A stretch of 64,000 nucleotides of DNA from Microbacterium marinilacus (GCF_019753765.1 NZ_JAIJZW010000004.1:186001-250000); one strand, 5' to 3'. Shown: positions 1 to 8,233, counted from the stretch's first letter. Numbers and translations: made by a program. The notes: generated by a model from the letters alone, not told the origin.

Positions 1-1
1 G

Positions 2-238
2 CTCTCCGTCAGGTGGGAGCTCCCGACCGACGAGCGCGTCGCGCCGAGGAACCCGGTGCTGTTCGGCGGCCTGGTGTACGGCAGCGTCGACGCGGGCGAG
101 GGCGTCGTGCTGGACGGCGACACCGGAGAGGACGTGACGGCGGGTGTGCCGGGGCGCTTCCTCGCAGTCAACGAGCACGGCGCGCTGGTGCTGCAGCTCG
201 ACCAGGACCGAGTGGTGTTCCTGCCCGCGACCGGCTGA
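2..238 (+). CDS. C-terminal part of an unknown protein, possibly a beta-propeller
   Basis: This frame is open from the window edge to a TGA at 236-238, so the 5' end lies outside. The visible 78 residues include the phrases GLVYGSVDAGEGVVLDGDTG and VLQLDQDRVVFLPATG. Short strands with a DGDTG turn look like the blades of PQQ-like beta-propeller repeats, but one or two repeats are not enough to be sure. It reads in the same direction as comEA, about 115 bp upstream. A role in competence cannot be inferred from that alone. Confidence 0.6.
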   Translation, partial: LSVRWELPTDERVAPRNPVLFGGLVYGSVDAGEGVVLDGDTGEDVTAGVPGRFLAVNEHGALVLQLDQDRVVFLPATG

Positions 239-352
239 GCGGCTGCGGACTGTCGGCGCCGCCGGTCGTCCCCAGGGGCTTCCGTCCCACGGCCTGTACA
301 CCGCCGGGTGCGGGGAGGGATCGGGTGGCGCGGTGCTCCGTAGCGTGGGCGT

Positions 353-964
353 ATGCCGACCGTCGAGGGGATCAGCGCTCCGCCGCGCCGAGTGCGGCTG
401 GGCCTCGGCGCGGTCGTGGTGCTGACGGTCGCCGCCCTCGGCATGACGATCGGCGTCGGTGTCTGGCGGTCGGCCTCGACCCCCGTGGAGCACGTGACGG
501 GTGAGGCGACGCCGAGCCCTGTCGCGACGGTGGCCGCCGGGCGCGTGTACGTGCACGTCGACGGGTCGGTGCGCGCGCCGGGACTGTATGTGCTGCCCGC
601 GGGCGCACGGGTCGTCGATGCGATAGCGGCCGCCGGCGGACTCACGGACGACGCGGCCGGCGCCGCCGTGAACCTCGCCCGCGTCGTCAGCGACGGCGAG
701 CAGCTGGTGGTGCCGGCGGAGGGTGAGGCGCCGCCGCCGGTGACGGTGGAGGGCGGCAGCGGCGCCGAGGCGACCGTCGACATCAACGCCGCCGATGCCG
801 CCGCACTCGAGGAGCTGCCGCGCATCGGCCCGGCGCTGGCGGCGCGCATCATCGAGTGGCGCGAGGCGAACGGCCGTTTCGAGAGCGTGGAGGACCTGCT
901 GGCGGTGTCCGGCATCGGCGACAAGATGCTCGAGGCGCTGCGTCCCCTGGTCCGCGTCGGGTGA
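353..964 (+). CDS. comEA: ComEA family DNA-binding protein
   Basis: 203 residues. In Gram-positive competence, ComEA is the membrane-anchored receptor that binds double-stranded DNA outside the cell. The N-terminus has one membrane segment (about residues 17-38). A SLBB-like beta domain follows (about 63-125, GRVYVHVDGSV to GEQLVVPAEG), then a helix-hairpin-helix DNA-binding domain (about 142-200, VDINAADAAALEELPRIGPA and VSGIGDKMLEALRPLV). The ATG is preceded by TAGCGT at 341-346 with no Shine-Dalgarno sequence, suggesting a leaderless mRNA. ComEC follows at 1586, but a decayed toxin-antitoxin remnant separates the two. Whether this organism is naturally competent is not shown here. Confidence 0.95.
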   Translation: MPTVEGISAPPRRVRLGLGAVVVLTVAALGMTIGVGVWRSASTPVEHVTGEATPSPVATVAAGRVYVHVDGSVRAPGLYVLPAGARVVDAIAAAGGLTDDAAGAAVNLARVVSDGEQLVVPAEGEAPPPVTVEGGSGAEATVDINAADAAALEELPRIGPALAARIIEWREANGRFESVEDLLAVSGIGDKMLEALRPLVRVG

Positions 965-1094
965 TCGTCTCCAGCAGGCTAAGGAGCTCGCCCGAACGAA
1001 GAGCAACCGCGAGACGGTCGACCTGGCGCTTCGTACGCTGATCGCGGTGCGCCGTCAGCCCGCGGCCGTGGAACGGATCATCCGTCGTCGCTTC
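963..1094 (+). pseudogene. Remnant of a VapB-type antitoxin
   Basis: In this frame the sequence reads LQQAKELARTKSNRETVDLA followed by RTLIAVRRQPAAVERIIRRR. This matches the helical core of short VapB antitoxins, which usually run AKELTG.KTK..VVDLALR.LVARR. The N-terminal strand that carries the DNA-binding MRTT.(I/L)D part is absent, because the frame opens directly from comEA without a start codon. No RBS is visible. I read it as a truncated, non-functional antitoxin gene left between comEA and comEC. The resemblance is from family knowledge, not a search. Confidence 0.55.
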
Positions 1095-1202
1095 GCGCCT
1101 GACCCGATCGATGCTCCTGCGGCCGCCCCACCGGCGACGCCAGACCATGCGTCAGGTCCGCGCCGCCGCGCCGCAAAGCATGCGTCGTGACGACCTACCT
1201 CG

Positions 1203-1412
1203 TCGTGGGAACACCTCGCCGAGCGCGACGCCCTCGATCTCCAGCAGCCGCTCTGGGAGAGCGGCCCCGTTCGCGCCGCCGCGGCGTTCGACTGCCTCAT
1301 CGCCGCGTACGCCGTCGTCGACGACGCAGTGATCCTGAACTCCGACGAGGACTTCGGTTACCTCGAGAACGCCTCCGCCGGCCGTGTTCGTCAGGAGTAC
1401 GTCGAGGCATAG
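1203..1412 (+). pseudogene. Remnant of a VapC/PIN-domain toxin (C-terminal half)
   Basis: The frame ending at the TAG at 1410-1412 reads VRAAAAFDCLIAAYAVVDDA then VILNSDEDFGYLENASAGRV and ends RQEYVEA. The order F-D-x-LIAAYA, V-I-L-x-x-D-x-D-F is the signature of the C-terminal half of VapC PIN-domain RNases, including the metal-binding Asp of the DxDF segment. The N-terminal half with the first Asp and the conserved Glu is missing; an in-frame stop (1188-1190) lies just upstream. It is on the same strand and in the same reading phase as the VapB remnant, as expected for a deleted vapBC pair. Confidence 0.6.
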
Positions 1413-1585
1413 CCACGCCTGCGTCTGTCGAGAGCGTCTCGGCCCGGACGAATCCGGCGGACGTTCGATGAACGAATGGCGGCGGGGTTCGACGTCCCTC
1501 GTCCCCAAGTGGCATGGTCGTCCGCTGCGCTCCTCATAGGGACGTCCCGCCTTCCCGCCCGGCGATCGCTTCGTAGCTTTGGGCC

Positions 1586-3922
1586 ATGTCGAGCGCGGAG
1601 CGGATGCCTGCCAGTCCCGGTCCACGGGATCTGCGGATGGTCGGGATCGGGGCGGTGTGCTGGGTCGCGGCGTTCGCGAGCGTGCTCGCGCCGGCGATCT
1701 CCGTCGGGGTGGCGATCACCGCCGCCGCTCTCATAGCGACCGGCCTCGCGATCTGGTCTCGGGTCCCATGGCGCGAGGCGTGCGGGCTCGCGGTGCTCGC
1801 GTGCGTGGCGGCAGGTGCCGCCGCGGCGCATGTCGCTGTGGCTCAGCCCGGTCGCGTCGTCGCCGCGGAGTTCGCCGGGAGCGGGGGACGGACGATCGAG
1901 CTCGAGCTGACGGTCACGTCGAAGGTGGAGAGGCGAGGCGAGGCGCTGTGGTTCGACGCCGACGCGTCGGAGGTGCGCCGTGGCGACGAGAGGTTGCGCG
2001 GCGCCGTGCCCGTGACGGTCAGCGTGCCGGCGGAGGCGGCGACGGGGGAGAAGCTCGATCTGGGCTCGTCCGCGGTCGCCCGCGGCAGCGCGCAGGCCGG
2101 CGGGGCCGGGGATCGCGCGGTGCTCGTCGTCTTCGCGCGGGAGGTGGAGGCGCGCGCCGCGCCACCGGCGCTCCTGGGGGCCGCGGCGGGCCTCCGAGAC
2201 GCGTTCGTCGAACGCTCGTCGACGCTGCCCGCTCCGGGCTCCCTGCTGCTGCCCGGGCTCTCGGTGGGCGACACGCGCGCGGTCTCCGACGAGCTCGACG
2301 CGGCGATGAAGGCGACGTCCCTCTCCCACCTGACCGCGGTCTCCGGGGCCAACTGTGCGCTCGTGGTCGGGATCGCCTTCGGAGCCGCGGCACTGGCGGG
2401 GCTGCCTCGAGGTGCACGCGTCGGGGTCGCGCTGGCTGCACTGTCGGGGTTCGTGGTGCTCGTCACCCCGGAGCCGAGCGTCGTCCGGGCGGCGACCATG
2501 GCGACGATCGCCTTGCTCGCGATCGTGCTGGGCCGCGCCGGCGCGGGCGTGTCCGTGCTCGCGCTGGCGACCACGACGTTGCTCGTGGCCGACCCCTGGC
2601 TGGCGACGTCGTATGGGTTCGTGCTGTCGGTGGTGGCGACGGGGTCCCTGCTGCTGCTCGCCGGACCGCTGTCGCGGGGGCTCAGCCGCTGGCTGCCGGG
2701 TCCGCTCGCGCTCGCGCTGAGCGTGCCGCTCTCCGCCCAGCTCGCCTGTGGCCCGGTGCTGGTCCTCCTGGCGCCGGAGGTGCCCGTCTACGGCGTCATC
2801 GCGAACCTGCTGGCCGGACCGGCGGCGCCCCTGGCGACGGTGCTGGGCCTCGCCGCCTGCCTCGCGGCACCGATCCCCGTGCTCGCCGACGGGCTCGCGG
2901 GTCTGGCCTGGCTGCCCTCCGCGTGGGTGGCGCAGACGGCGCAGATGCTCGCCGGGATGCCCGGGGCGCGTCTCGTGTGGCCGCCGGGGCTCGGGGGAGC
3001 GGTCCTCCTCGCCCTGGCCGGAGCGGGGATCGCGGTGCTGCTCGCCCACACCGACACGGCCCGTTCGTCGGTGCGGAGACTGCGGCGGGTCATCTCGGGT
3101 GCCCTCGCCGCCGGCCTCGGCGTGGCCGTGGGGGTCTCGGCTCTCGGCGGCGTGGCGGGGCCGCTCACCGTGCCCGCCGACTGGTCGCTCGCTGCGTGCG
3201 ACGTCGGGCAGGGAGACGCGCTCGTCATCCGCTCGGCCGGCGCCGTCGCCGTGATCGACACCGGTCCGGAGCCGGCCGCGCTGGGCGCCTGCCTCGCGCG
3301 GCTCGGCGTGGCCGATGTCGACCTGCTGGTGCTGACGCACTTCGACCTCGATCACGTGGGCGGCGCGGCCGCGTTGCGCGACCGCGTCACCACCGTGCTG
3401 CACGGTCCGGCGACGCGCTCATCGGCGGGGCAGGCGCTCGACGACCTCGGCGAGGCCGAGCGCGTGCTGGCGACTGCGGGCATGACGGGGACGCTGGGCG
3501 GCGCCGAATGGCGGGTCCTCTGGCCGCGCGCCGCATCGGCGGCGTTCGGCGAGGGCAATGACGCGAGTGTGGTGATCGAGATCGCCGGTCCGGACGTGCC
3601 TCGCACCATCCTGCTCGGCGACCTGTCGGCGTCGGCACAGACCGCTCTCCTCGGCACGGCGCGCGTCGCCGGGCCCTATCGAGTGGTGAAGGTCGCGCAC
3701 CACGGCAGCGCCGACCAGGCGCCGCAGCTGTATGCGGAGCTCGCACCCACCGTGGCGTTGGTGACCGTTGGCGCGGACAACGACTACGGGCATCCGCGTG
3801 CCGAGATCCTGACGCTTCTCGCGTCGCTCGGCGCCACCACCGCTCGAACGGACGAGTCGGGCCTGATCCTGATCGCCGAGGACGACGGCGAGCTCGTGGT
3901 CTGGCGCGAGCATCCCCCGTAG
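1586..3922 (+). CDS. comEC: ComEC/Rec2 family DNA uptake channel
   Basis: 778 residues. ComEC forms the inner-membrane channel that carries single-stranded DNA into the cell. There are two or three membrane segments at the N-terminus, an extracellular OB-like region (about 90-200), then the multi-spanning competence domain (about 205-500), which contains SHLTAVSGANCALVVG. The C-terminal part (about 530-778) is a metallo-beta-lactamase-like domain with CDVGQGDALVI, LTHFDLDHVGG and KVAHHGS, thought to act as the nuclease. Length and domain order are those of a complete ComEC. The ATG follows TAGCTT at 1574-1579, again a leaderless arrangement. Confidence 0.96.
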   Translation: MSSAERMPASPGPRDLRMVGIGAVCWVAAFASVLAPAISVGVAITAAALIATGLAIWSRVPWREACGLAVLACVAAGAAAAHVAVAQPGRVVAAEFAGSGGRTIELELTVTSKVERRGEALWFDADASEVRRGDERLRGAVPVTVSVPAEAATGEKLDLGSSAVARGSAQAGGAGDRAVLVVFAREVEARAAPPALLGAAAGLRDAFVERSSTLPAPGSLLLPGLSVGDTRAVSDELDAAMKATSLSHLTAVSGANCALVVGIAFGAAALAGLPRGARVGVALAALSGFVVLVTPEPSVVRAATMATIALLAIVLGRAGAGVSVLALATTTLLVADPWLATSYGFVLSVVATGSLLLLAGPLSRGLSRWLPGPLALALSVPLSAQLACGPVLVLLAPEVPVYGVIANLLAGPAAPLATVLGLAACLAAPIPVLADGLAGLAWLPSAWVAQTAQMLAGMPGARLVWPPGLGGAVLLALAGAGIAVLLAHTDTARSSVRRLRRVISGALAAGLGVAVGVSALGGVAGPLTVPADWSLAACDVGQGDALVIRSAGAVAVIDTGPEPAALGACLARLGVADVDLLVLTHFDLDHVGGAAALRDRVTTVLHGPATRSSAGQALDDLGEAERVLATAGMTGTLGGAEWRVLWPRAASAAFGEGNDASVVIEIAGPDVPRTILLGDLSASAQTALLGTARVAGPYRVVKVAHHGSADQAPQLYAELAPTVALVTVGADNDYGHPRAEILTLLASLGATTARTDESGLILIAEDDGELVVWREHPP

Positions 3923-3938
3923 GGCGGAGCGCCGCGCC

Positions 3939-3962
3939 GACGACCTCCGTGCTGCGGTCGTC
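3939..3962. terminator. Weak bidirectional hairpin between comEC and the SDR gene
   Basis: GACGACC (3939-3945) and GGTCGTC (3956-3962) form a 7-bp stem around a 10-nt loop, between convergent genes. There is no T-run, so this is only a possible terminator. Confidence 0.35.
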
Positions 3963-3976
3963 GTCGCGGTGGCCGC

Positions 3977-4762
3977 TCAGACGAGGGTGGTGAGCACCCC
4001 GCCGTCCGCTCGCAGCGCGGCGCCGTTCGTCGCCGAGGAGACCGGGCTTGCGAGGTACGCGACCAGGTGGGCGACCTCGTCGGGCTCGATGAAGCGCTGG
4101 AGGAGCGAGGTGTCGCGCACCAGCGCCGCCTTCAGCTCGTCCGGCGACGTCCCACGCAGGGCCGCGATCCTCTCGACGGTGTCGGCCACGCCCTCGGAGT
4201 ACGTGGGGCCGCCGAGCACGGTGTTGACGGTGACGCCCGTGCCCCGGGTGAGCTTCGCCAGCCCGTTGCTCAGCGCCATCACCGCCGCCTTGGTCGCGCC
4301 GTAGTGCACCATGTCGCCCGGCACGTCCACGGCGGACTCGGTGCCGACGAAGACGATGCGGCCCCAGCCTGCGGCCAGCATCGCCGGCAGCAGCCGGCGA
4401 GACAACCGCACCCCGCTCATCACGTTGACCTCGAAGTACCGCCGCCAGGTGTCGTCGCCGGTGTCGATGAACGGCTCGACGCCGAACAGCCCGACGTTGT
4501 TGACCAGGACGTCCACCCGTCCGAGCGCGTCGAGGAGCGCCTGGACCTCCCGGCCGTCGGCGAAGTCGGCGGCGATCCCGGACACGTCGGCGTCCGGCAG
4601 CTCGGCGCGCAGCCGATCGACGGCCCGATCCACCCGATGCGCGTCGCGCCCGTTGAGCACGACCGAGGCTCCCTCCGCCGCGCACGTCCTCGCGACGGCA
4701 TACCCGATGCCCTGCGTGGAGCCGCTGACGAACGCCCGCTTGCCGGTCAGCCCATAGTCCAT
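3977..4762 (-). CDS. SDR family NAD(P)-dependent oxidoreductase
   Basis: 261 residues, a classical short-chain dehydrogenase/reductase. The cofactor-binding glycine motif is SGSTQGIGYAVA near the N-terminus, NNVG follows at about 90, and the catalytic YGATK lies near 155. The substrate is unknown; members with GSTQGIG often act on 3-oxoacyl or sugar-like substrates, but nothing here fixes that. The ATG at 4762 has a good RBS (AGGAGAGG). It diverges from a MarR regulator across a 105-bp gap holding two operator-like palindromes, so it is the likely target of that regulator. Confidence 0.92.
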   Translation of the reverse strand: MDYGLTGKRAFVSGSTQGIGYAVARTCAAEGASVVLNGRDAHRVDRAVDRLRAELPDADVSGIAADFADGREVQALLDALGRVDVLVNNVGLFGVEPFIDTGDDTWRRYFEVNVMSGVRLSRRLLPAMLAAGWGRIVFVGTESAVDVPGDMVHYGATKAAVMALSNGLAKLTRGTGVTVNTVLGGPTYSEGVADTVERIAALRGTSPDELKAALVRDTSLLQRFIEPDEVAHLVAYLASPVSSATNGAALRADGGVLTTLV

Positions 4763-4798
4763 GAGGCCTCTCCTCTTCTGCCCGTCCGGGCGTCAGTT

Positions 4799-4814
4799 AC
4801 TTGCTTGAGCAAGT
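4799..4814. promoter_or_regulatory. Operator-like palindrome 1 for the MarR regulator
   Basis: ACTTGCTTGAGCAAGT is a perfect inverted repeat (ACTTGCT, 2-nt spacer, AGCAAGT), of the size bound by MarR dimers. It lies just upstream of the SDR gene's start. Confidence 0.75.
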
Positions 4815-4831
4815 CAAATCTAGGCACATCT

Positions 4832-4847
4832 AGTTGCTCAGGCAAGT
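4832..4847. promoter_or_regulatory. Operator-like palindrome 2 for the MarR regulator
   Basis: AGTTGCTCAGGCAAGT is a degenerate copy of the first palindrome, 33 bp away (about three helical turns). It sits immediately upstream of the marR -10 box TAGGGT (4855-4860), which fits autorepression together with control of the SDR gene. Confidence 0.65.
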
Positions 4848-4867
4848 TTCTCGGTAGGGTCGTCCAT

Positions 4868-5356
4868 ATGACCCGCCAAGAGGACCCGGAAGACTTCACC
4901 CCCGAAGAGCTCGACACCTGGTCGACGCTGGCGACCCTGCTGGAATGGCTGCCGGCCGTGCTCGACGCCCAGCTGCAGCGCGACTCGGAGATCAGCCACT
5001 TCGAGTTCGGCGTGCTCTTCGCCCTCTCCCAGGCCGAGGGCGGCACGCTCCGCCTCAGCGAGCTGGCGAGCTACGCCAACGGCACGCTCTCGAGGCTCTC
5101 TCGCGCGGTCGCGCGACTGGAGGCCAAGGACTGGGTGCGCCGAGCGCCGGACCCGCACGATGGCCGTAGCAACGTCGCGTCGCTGACGGAGCAGGGGCAG
5201 GACGCCGTGCGTCGTGCGGCGCCCGGTCACGTCGCGCTCGTGCGCAGACTGGTGTTCGACTCGCTGTCGCGATCCCAGGCGCAGCAGCTGGGCGCGAGCG
5301 CCCGACGCGTCAATGGCGCGATCCGGAGCGAGCAGGGCTGGCGACCTCGCGCGTGA
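4868..5356 (+). CDS. MarR family transcriptional regulator
   Basis: 162 residues, the usual MarR size. The winged helix-turn-helix runs from about 45 to 115 (FGVLFALSQAEGGTLRLSEL, ANGTLSRLSRAVARLEAKDW, then the wing RRAPDPHDGRSNVASLTEQG). The ends form the dimer interface. The ATG at 4868 lies 8 nt after the -10-like TAGGGT, so the transcript is probably leaderless. It is divergent from the SDR gene and flanks two palindromes that look like its operators. The inducer is unknown. Confidence 0.93.
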   Translation: MTRQEDPEDFTPEELDTWSTLATLLEWLPAVLDAQLQRDSEISHFEFGVLFALSQAEGGTLRLSELASYANGTLSRLSRAVARLEAKDWVRRAPDPHDGRSNVASLTEQGQDAVRRAAPGHVALVRRLVFDSLSRSQAQQLGASARRVNGAIRSEQGWRPRA

Positions 5357-5424
5357 GCCTGGACGAGGCGGGCCCGGCGTCGTGCCGCGCGATGACTGTC
5401 GGACCGCGCCGGTAGGCTGGCAGC

Positions 5425-6483
5425 ATGGCAGCCGCTTCCGCTTCCCGGTCCCGCTCCGGCGGGTCGGCTCGATCGGGCGGAGCCAAGGCGTCCATCCCGC
5501 AGGTGTCGTGGCGGACACCGCGGCCGGCTCCCATCGTGCTGGTGTCGGGGCCGGAAGAGGTCTGCGCCGAGCGTGCGATCGGCGGCGTGCGCGACTACCT
5601 CAAGACCGAGGACCCGGCGCTCGAGATCAGTGACATCCGGGCCGACGACTACACGTCCGGAACGCTGCTGGCGGTGTCCGCGCCCTCGCTGTTCGGTGAG
5701 CCGCGCCTGGTGCGGGTCTCCGGCGTCGAGAAGTGCTCGGACGCATTCCTCGCCGAGGCGCTGGCCTACATCGAGCACCCCCAGGACGGCGCGACCGTCG
5801 TGCTCCGGCACACCGGGGCTACCGTCCGCGGCAAGAAGCTGCTGGACGCGATCCGCTCGGGCGTCGGCGGGGGAGTCGAGGTGCCGTGCGCCGCTGTGAA
5901 GCGCGACGCCGACCGGCACGACTTCGCGGCGGGCGAGTTCAAGGCCGCAGACCGCCGGATCGCCCCACGTGCTCTGCAGGCACTGCTCTCGGCGTTCGCC
6001 GACGACCTGACCGAGCTCGCGGCGGCGTGTCAGCAGCTGATCTCGGACGTCGACGGCGACATCACCGAGGAGATCGTCGCGCGGTACTACGGCGGTCGCG
6101 TGGAGACGAACGCGTTCGCGGTGGCCGACACCGCCATCGCGGGCCGCTACGGAGAGGCTCTCGTGGGTCTTCGGCACGCGCTCGCGTCCGGAGCGGACCC
6201 GGTGCCGATCGTCGCAGCCTTCGCGATGAAGCTGCGGACGATGGCCAAGGTCGCCGGTTCCCGCGAGCCCGCGCGTGCCCTCGCCGCGCGGCTCGGGATG
6301 AAGGACTGGCAGGTCGACCGTGCGAAGCGGGACCTGGTGGGCTGGACGCAGTCGAGCCTCGGGCTGGCGATCCAGGCGACCGCGCGTGCGGACGCCGAGG
6401 TCAAGGGCGCCTCGCGCGACCCGGTGTTCGCGCTCGAGCGCATGATCGCCGTGATCGCCACGCGCCGTCCTTTCGGCGAGTGA
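5425..6483 (+). CDS. holA: DNA polymerase III subunit delta
   Basis: 352 residues. The delta subunit belongs to the clamp loader and opens the beta sliding clamp during replication. Recognisable parts are PAPIVLVSGPEEVCAERAI at the start of the N-terminal domain, LFGEPRLVRVSGVEKC, and a C-terminal helical domain. The comEA-comEC-holA-rpsT order is common in actinobacteria. The first 30 residues are a Ser/Ala/Arg-rich extension. The -10-like TAGGCT at 5413-5418 ends 7 nt before the ATG and there is no RBS, so leaderless translation is likely. Confidence 0.94.
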   Translation: MAAASASRSRSGGSARSGGAKASIPQVSWRTPRPAPIVLVSGPEEVCAERAIGGVRDYLKTEDPALEISDIRADDYTSGTLLAVSAPSLFGEPRLVRVSGVEKCSDAFLAEALAYIEHPQDGATVVLRHTGATVRGKKLLDAIRSGVGGGVEVPCAAVKRDADRHDFAAGEFKAADRRIAPRALQALLSAFADDLTELAAACQQLISDVDGDITEEIVARYYGGRVETNAFAVADTAIAGRYGEALVGLRHALASGADPVPIVAAFAMKLRTMAKVAGSREPARALAARLGMKDWQVDRAKRDLVGWTQSSLGLAIQATARADAEVKGASRDPVFALERMIAVIATRRPFGE

Positions 6484-6504
6484 CCGGGGCCGGCGGGTCG
6501 TGGA

Positions 6505-6539
6505 GGCTCGCCGCGGCGAGGTCAGCGCCGAGGCGAGCC
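6505..6539. terminator. Possible bidirectional terminator hairpin
   Basis: GGCTCGCC (6505-6512) pairs with GGCGAGCC (6532-6539) between convergent holA and an SDR gene. The loop is long and there is no T-run, so confidence is modest. Confidence 0.35.
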
Positions 6540-6550
6540 CCTGGCGACGG

Positions 6551-7276
6551 TCAGCCCTCGAGCAGGACGCGCATGCGCTCGTAGAACGTCGACGGGTCGC
6601 CGGCGAGCGACTGCTTCACCATGGCCGTCCAGTCGTCCACGATGACCTCGATCTCCCCTGAGGCGAGGCCGTCCAGCGCCTTGCGAGGAACGTCGCGCGG
6701 GTCGATCTTCGCGCCGTCGTAGCCCGCGGAGAGATCGGTGTCGGCGGCGCCGAGCAGCACTCCCTGCACGAAGGTGCCCTGTTCGGCGAGCTCGAGCCTC
6801 ATGGCGTTGGTCATGTTCCACTCCGCGGCCTTCGCGGCAGAGTATGCGCCGGATCCCGGCGTCGAGAACCACGACAGCGCGGAGAGCACGTTCGCGATCG
6901 CGCCGCCGCCGTTGCGCGCGAGCACCGGGCTGAAGGCGCGGATCACCCGCAGCGTGCCCCAGAAGTGCGTGTCCATCTCGCGGCGGACTCCGTCGAGGTC
7001 GCCCACGGCGAGCCGGGTTCCCGTGGAGACGCCTGCGTTGTTGATCAGGAGGGTGACGTCCGGCGCGTTCTCGGCGGCGGCGGCGATCGTGGCGGGGTCG
7101 AGCAGGTCGAGCTGCAGCGGGACGACGCGCTCGTCGTCGAAGTCGACGGTCTCGACGCGCCGCGCCGTGGCGTAGACCTTGCGCGCCCCGCGTTCCAGGA
7201 GCTCGAGGACGAACTGGCGTCCGATGCCGCGGTTCGAGCCGGTCACCAGGGCGGTCTGGTCGGTGATGTTGTTCAT
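6551..7276 (-). CDS. SDR family oxidoreductase
   Basis: 241 residues. The short-chain dehydrogenase fold is shown by VTGSNRGIGRQFVLELLERG at the N-terminus, LINNAGVSTG near 80, and the catalytic Ser-Tyr-Lys region YSAAKAAEWNMTNAMRLEL near 145. The RGIG form is common in uncharacterised SDRs. The ATG at 7276 has an RBS (GCAGGAAG). It diverges from a MerR regulator over a 122-bp gap containing a MerR-type palindrome, so it is the probable regulated gene. Confidence 0.92.
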   Translation of the reverse strand: MNNITDQTALVTGSNRGIGRQFVLELLERGARKVYATARRVETVDFDDERVVPLQLDLLDPATIAAAAENAPDVTLLINNAGVSTGTRLAVGDLDGVRREMDTHFWGTLRVIRAFSPVLARNGGGAIANVLSALSWFSTPGSGAYSAAKAAEWNMTNAMRLELAEQGTFVQGVLLGAADTDLSAGYDGAKIDPRDVPRKALDGLASGEIEVIVDDWTAMVKQSLAGDPSTFYERMRVLLEG

Positions 7277-7347
7277 GCGCTGCTTCCTGCTGCGTGAGTG
7301 AGTGCCGTTGATCCGGCCGGTGGCCGACGGCGCGGACTACGCTAAAA

Positions 7348-7366
7348 CCTGACGCTAACGTCAAGG
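7348..7366. promoter_or_regulatory. MerR-type operator between the SDR and merR genes
   Basis: CCTGACGCTAACGTCAAGG is a near-perfect inverted repeat. On the other strand it reads CCTTGACGTTAGCGTCAGG, which closely resembles the CTTGACGTNNNCGTCAAG sites of the MerR family that lie in stretched promoter spacers. Confidence 0.7.
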
Positions 7367-7398
7367 GCAAGTTCGTTCGCCAGCAGAGGACAGAGACC

Positions 7399-7806
7399 AT
7401 GCGCATCGGAGACCTCGCCGCACAGGCGGGAGTCAGCAGTCGGGCCTTGCGGTACTACGAGGAGCAGGGGCTGCTGACGTCCCGGCGCACCCCGAGCGGG
7501 CAGCGCACGTACGCGGACGCGGCGGTCGAGCGCGTGCGCCTCATCCAGCGATTCTTCGCGGCGGGGCTCAAGAGCCGCACCATCGGGCAGATCCTGCCCT
7601 GCGTGGACACCGGACACGGGTCGGCGGAGGCGATGGCGCTGCTGACGAGCGAACGCGACCGCATCACCGCCGCGATCGCCGATCTCGCTGCGGCCCGCGA
7701 CGCCCTGGACCGCGTCATCGATCACGCGCAGCACCCCAGCGAGGAGCACTGCCCGGGTCTTCGCGACCCCGCCTGGTCCGAGTACGTGCCCGCGGCGGTG
7801 CTGTGA
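7399..7806 (+). CDS. MerR family transcriptional regulator
   Basis: 135 residues. The N-terminal MerR helix-turn-helix and wing are clear: RIGDLAAQAGVSSRALRYYE, EQGLLTSRRTPSGQRTYADA. A dimerising helix follows (about 75-115). The short C-terminus ends in EEHCPGL and has only one Cys, so a metal-sensing role like that of MerR itself is not supported. It faces an SDR gene across a palindromic operator, an arrangement typical of a regulator that activates a divergent detoxification gene. Confidence 0.93.
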   Translation: MRIGDLAAQAGVSSRALRYYEEQGLLTSRRTPSGQRTYADAAVERVRLIQRFFAAGLKSRTIGQILPCVDTGHGSAEAMALLTSERDRITAAIADLAAARDALDRVIDHAQHPSEEHCPGLRDPAWSEYVPAAVL

Positions 7807-7809
7807 CCG

Positions 7810-7850
7810 ACGAGAAAGGCCCGCCCCTTATCGGGACGGGCCTTTCTCGT
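7810..7850. terminator. Strong bidirectional terminator between merR and rpsT
   Basis: ACGAGAAAGGCCCG (7810-7823) and CGGGCCTTTCTCGT (7837-7850) form a perfect 14-bp stem. The A and T runs inside the stem serve transcripts from both sides, and the genes converge here. Confidence 0.85.
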
Positions 7851-7862
7851 GGAGGACTCGGC

Positions 7863-8123
7863 TCAGAGAGCGGCGACCTTCTTGGCGATGGCCGACTTGC
7901 GGTTCGCCGCCTGGTTCTTGTGGATGACGCCCTTGCTCACGGCCTTGTCGAGCTTCTTGCCGGCCTTGACCAGAGCGGCCTCGGCGGCCGCCTTGTCGCC
8001 GGCGGCCACGGCCTCGCGGGTGCGACGGACGACCGACTTCAGCTCGCTCTTGACCGCCTTGTTGCGCTCGCGCGCCTTCTCGTTGGTCTTGTTGCGCTTG
8101 ATCTGCGACTTGATGTTTGCCAC
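7863..8123 (-). CDS. rpsT: 30S ribosomal protein S20
   Basis: 86 residues, the usual S20 length. It begins [20 protein letters not shown] and ends [12 protein letters not shown], Lys/Ala-rich helices that bind 16S rRNA during early 30S assembly. The start ATG is at 8123. A -10-like TAGACT on the minus strand (8228-8233) gives a leader of about 100 nt with a small hairpin (8195-8212). S20 is autoregulated through its leader in other bacteria; whether that holds here is inference. Confidence 0.98.
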   Translation of the reverse strand: MANIKSQIKRNKTNEKARERNKAVKSELKSVVRRTREAVAAGDKAAAEAALVKAGKKLDKAVSKGVIHKNQAANRKSAIAKKVAAL

Positions 8124-8194
8124 GTGTCAGAGGACTTTCGTTCAGAGGTTGTTCGGACGATGTCGATTGACAAGAGAGGGGTGTCGCACGACGG

Positions 8195-8233
8195 GTGTGG
8201 GAGACCCCACACGCAAGCCAAGGACCGAGTCTA
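8195..8233 (-). promoter_or_regulatory. rpsT promoter -10 box and leader hairpin
   Basis: On the minus strand TAGACT (8233-8228) is a good -10 box; it overlaps the stop codon of the upstream hydrolase gene. Just downstream GTGTGGG and CCCACAC (8212-8195) form a 7-bp stem with a 4-nt loop at the 5' end of the predicted leader. Confidence 0.55.

Noticed and set aside
1391..3403. A minus-strand open frame of about 670 codons opposite comEC
   Set aside because: Arg/Gly/His-rich shadow of comEC without any motif.
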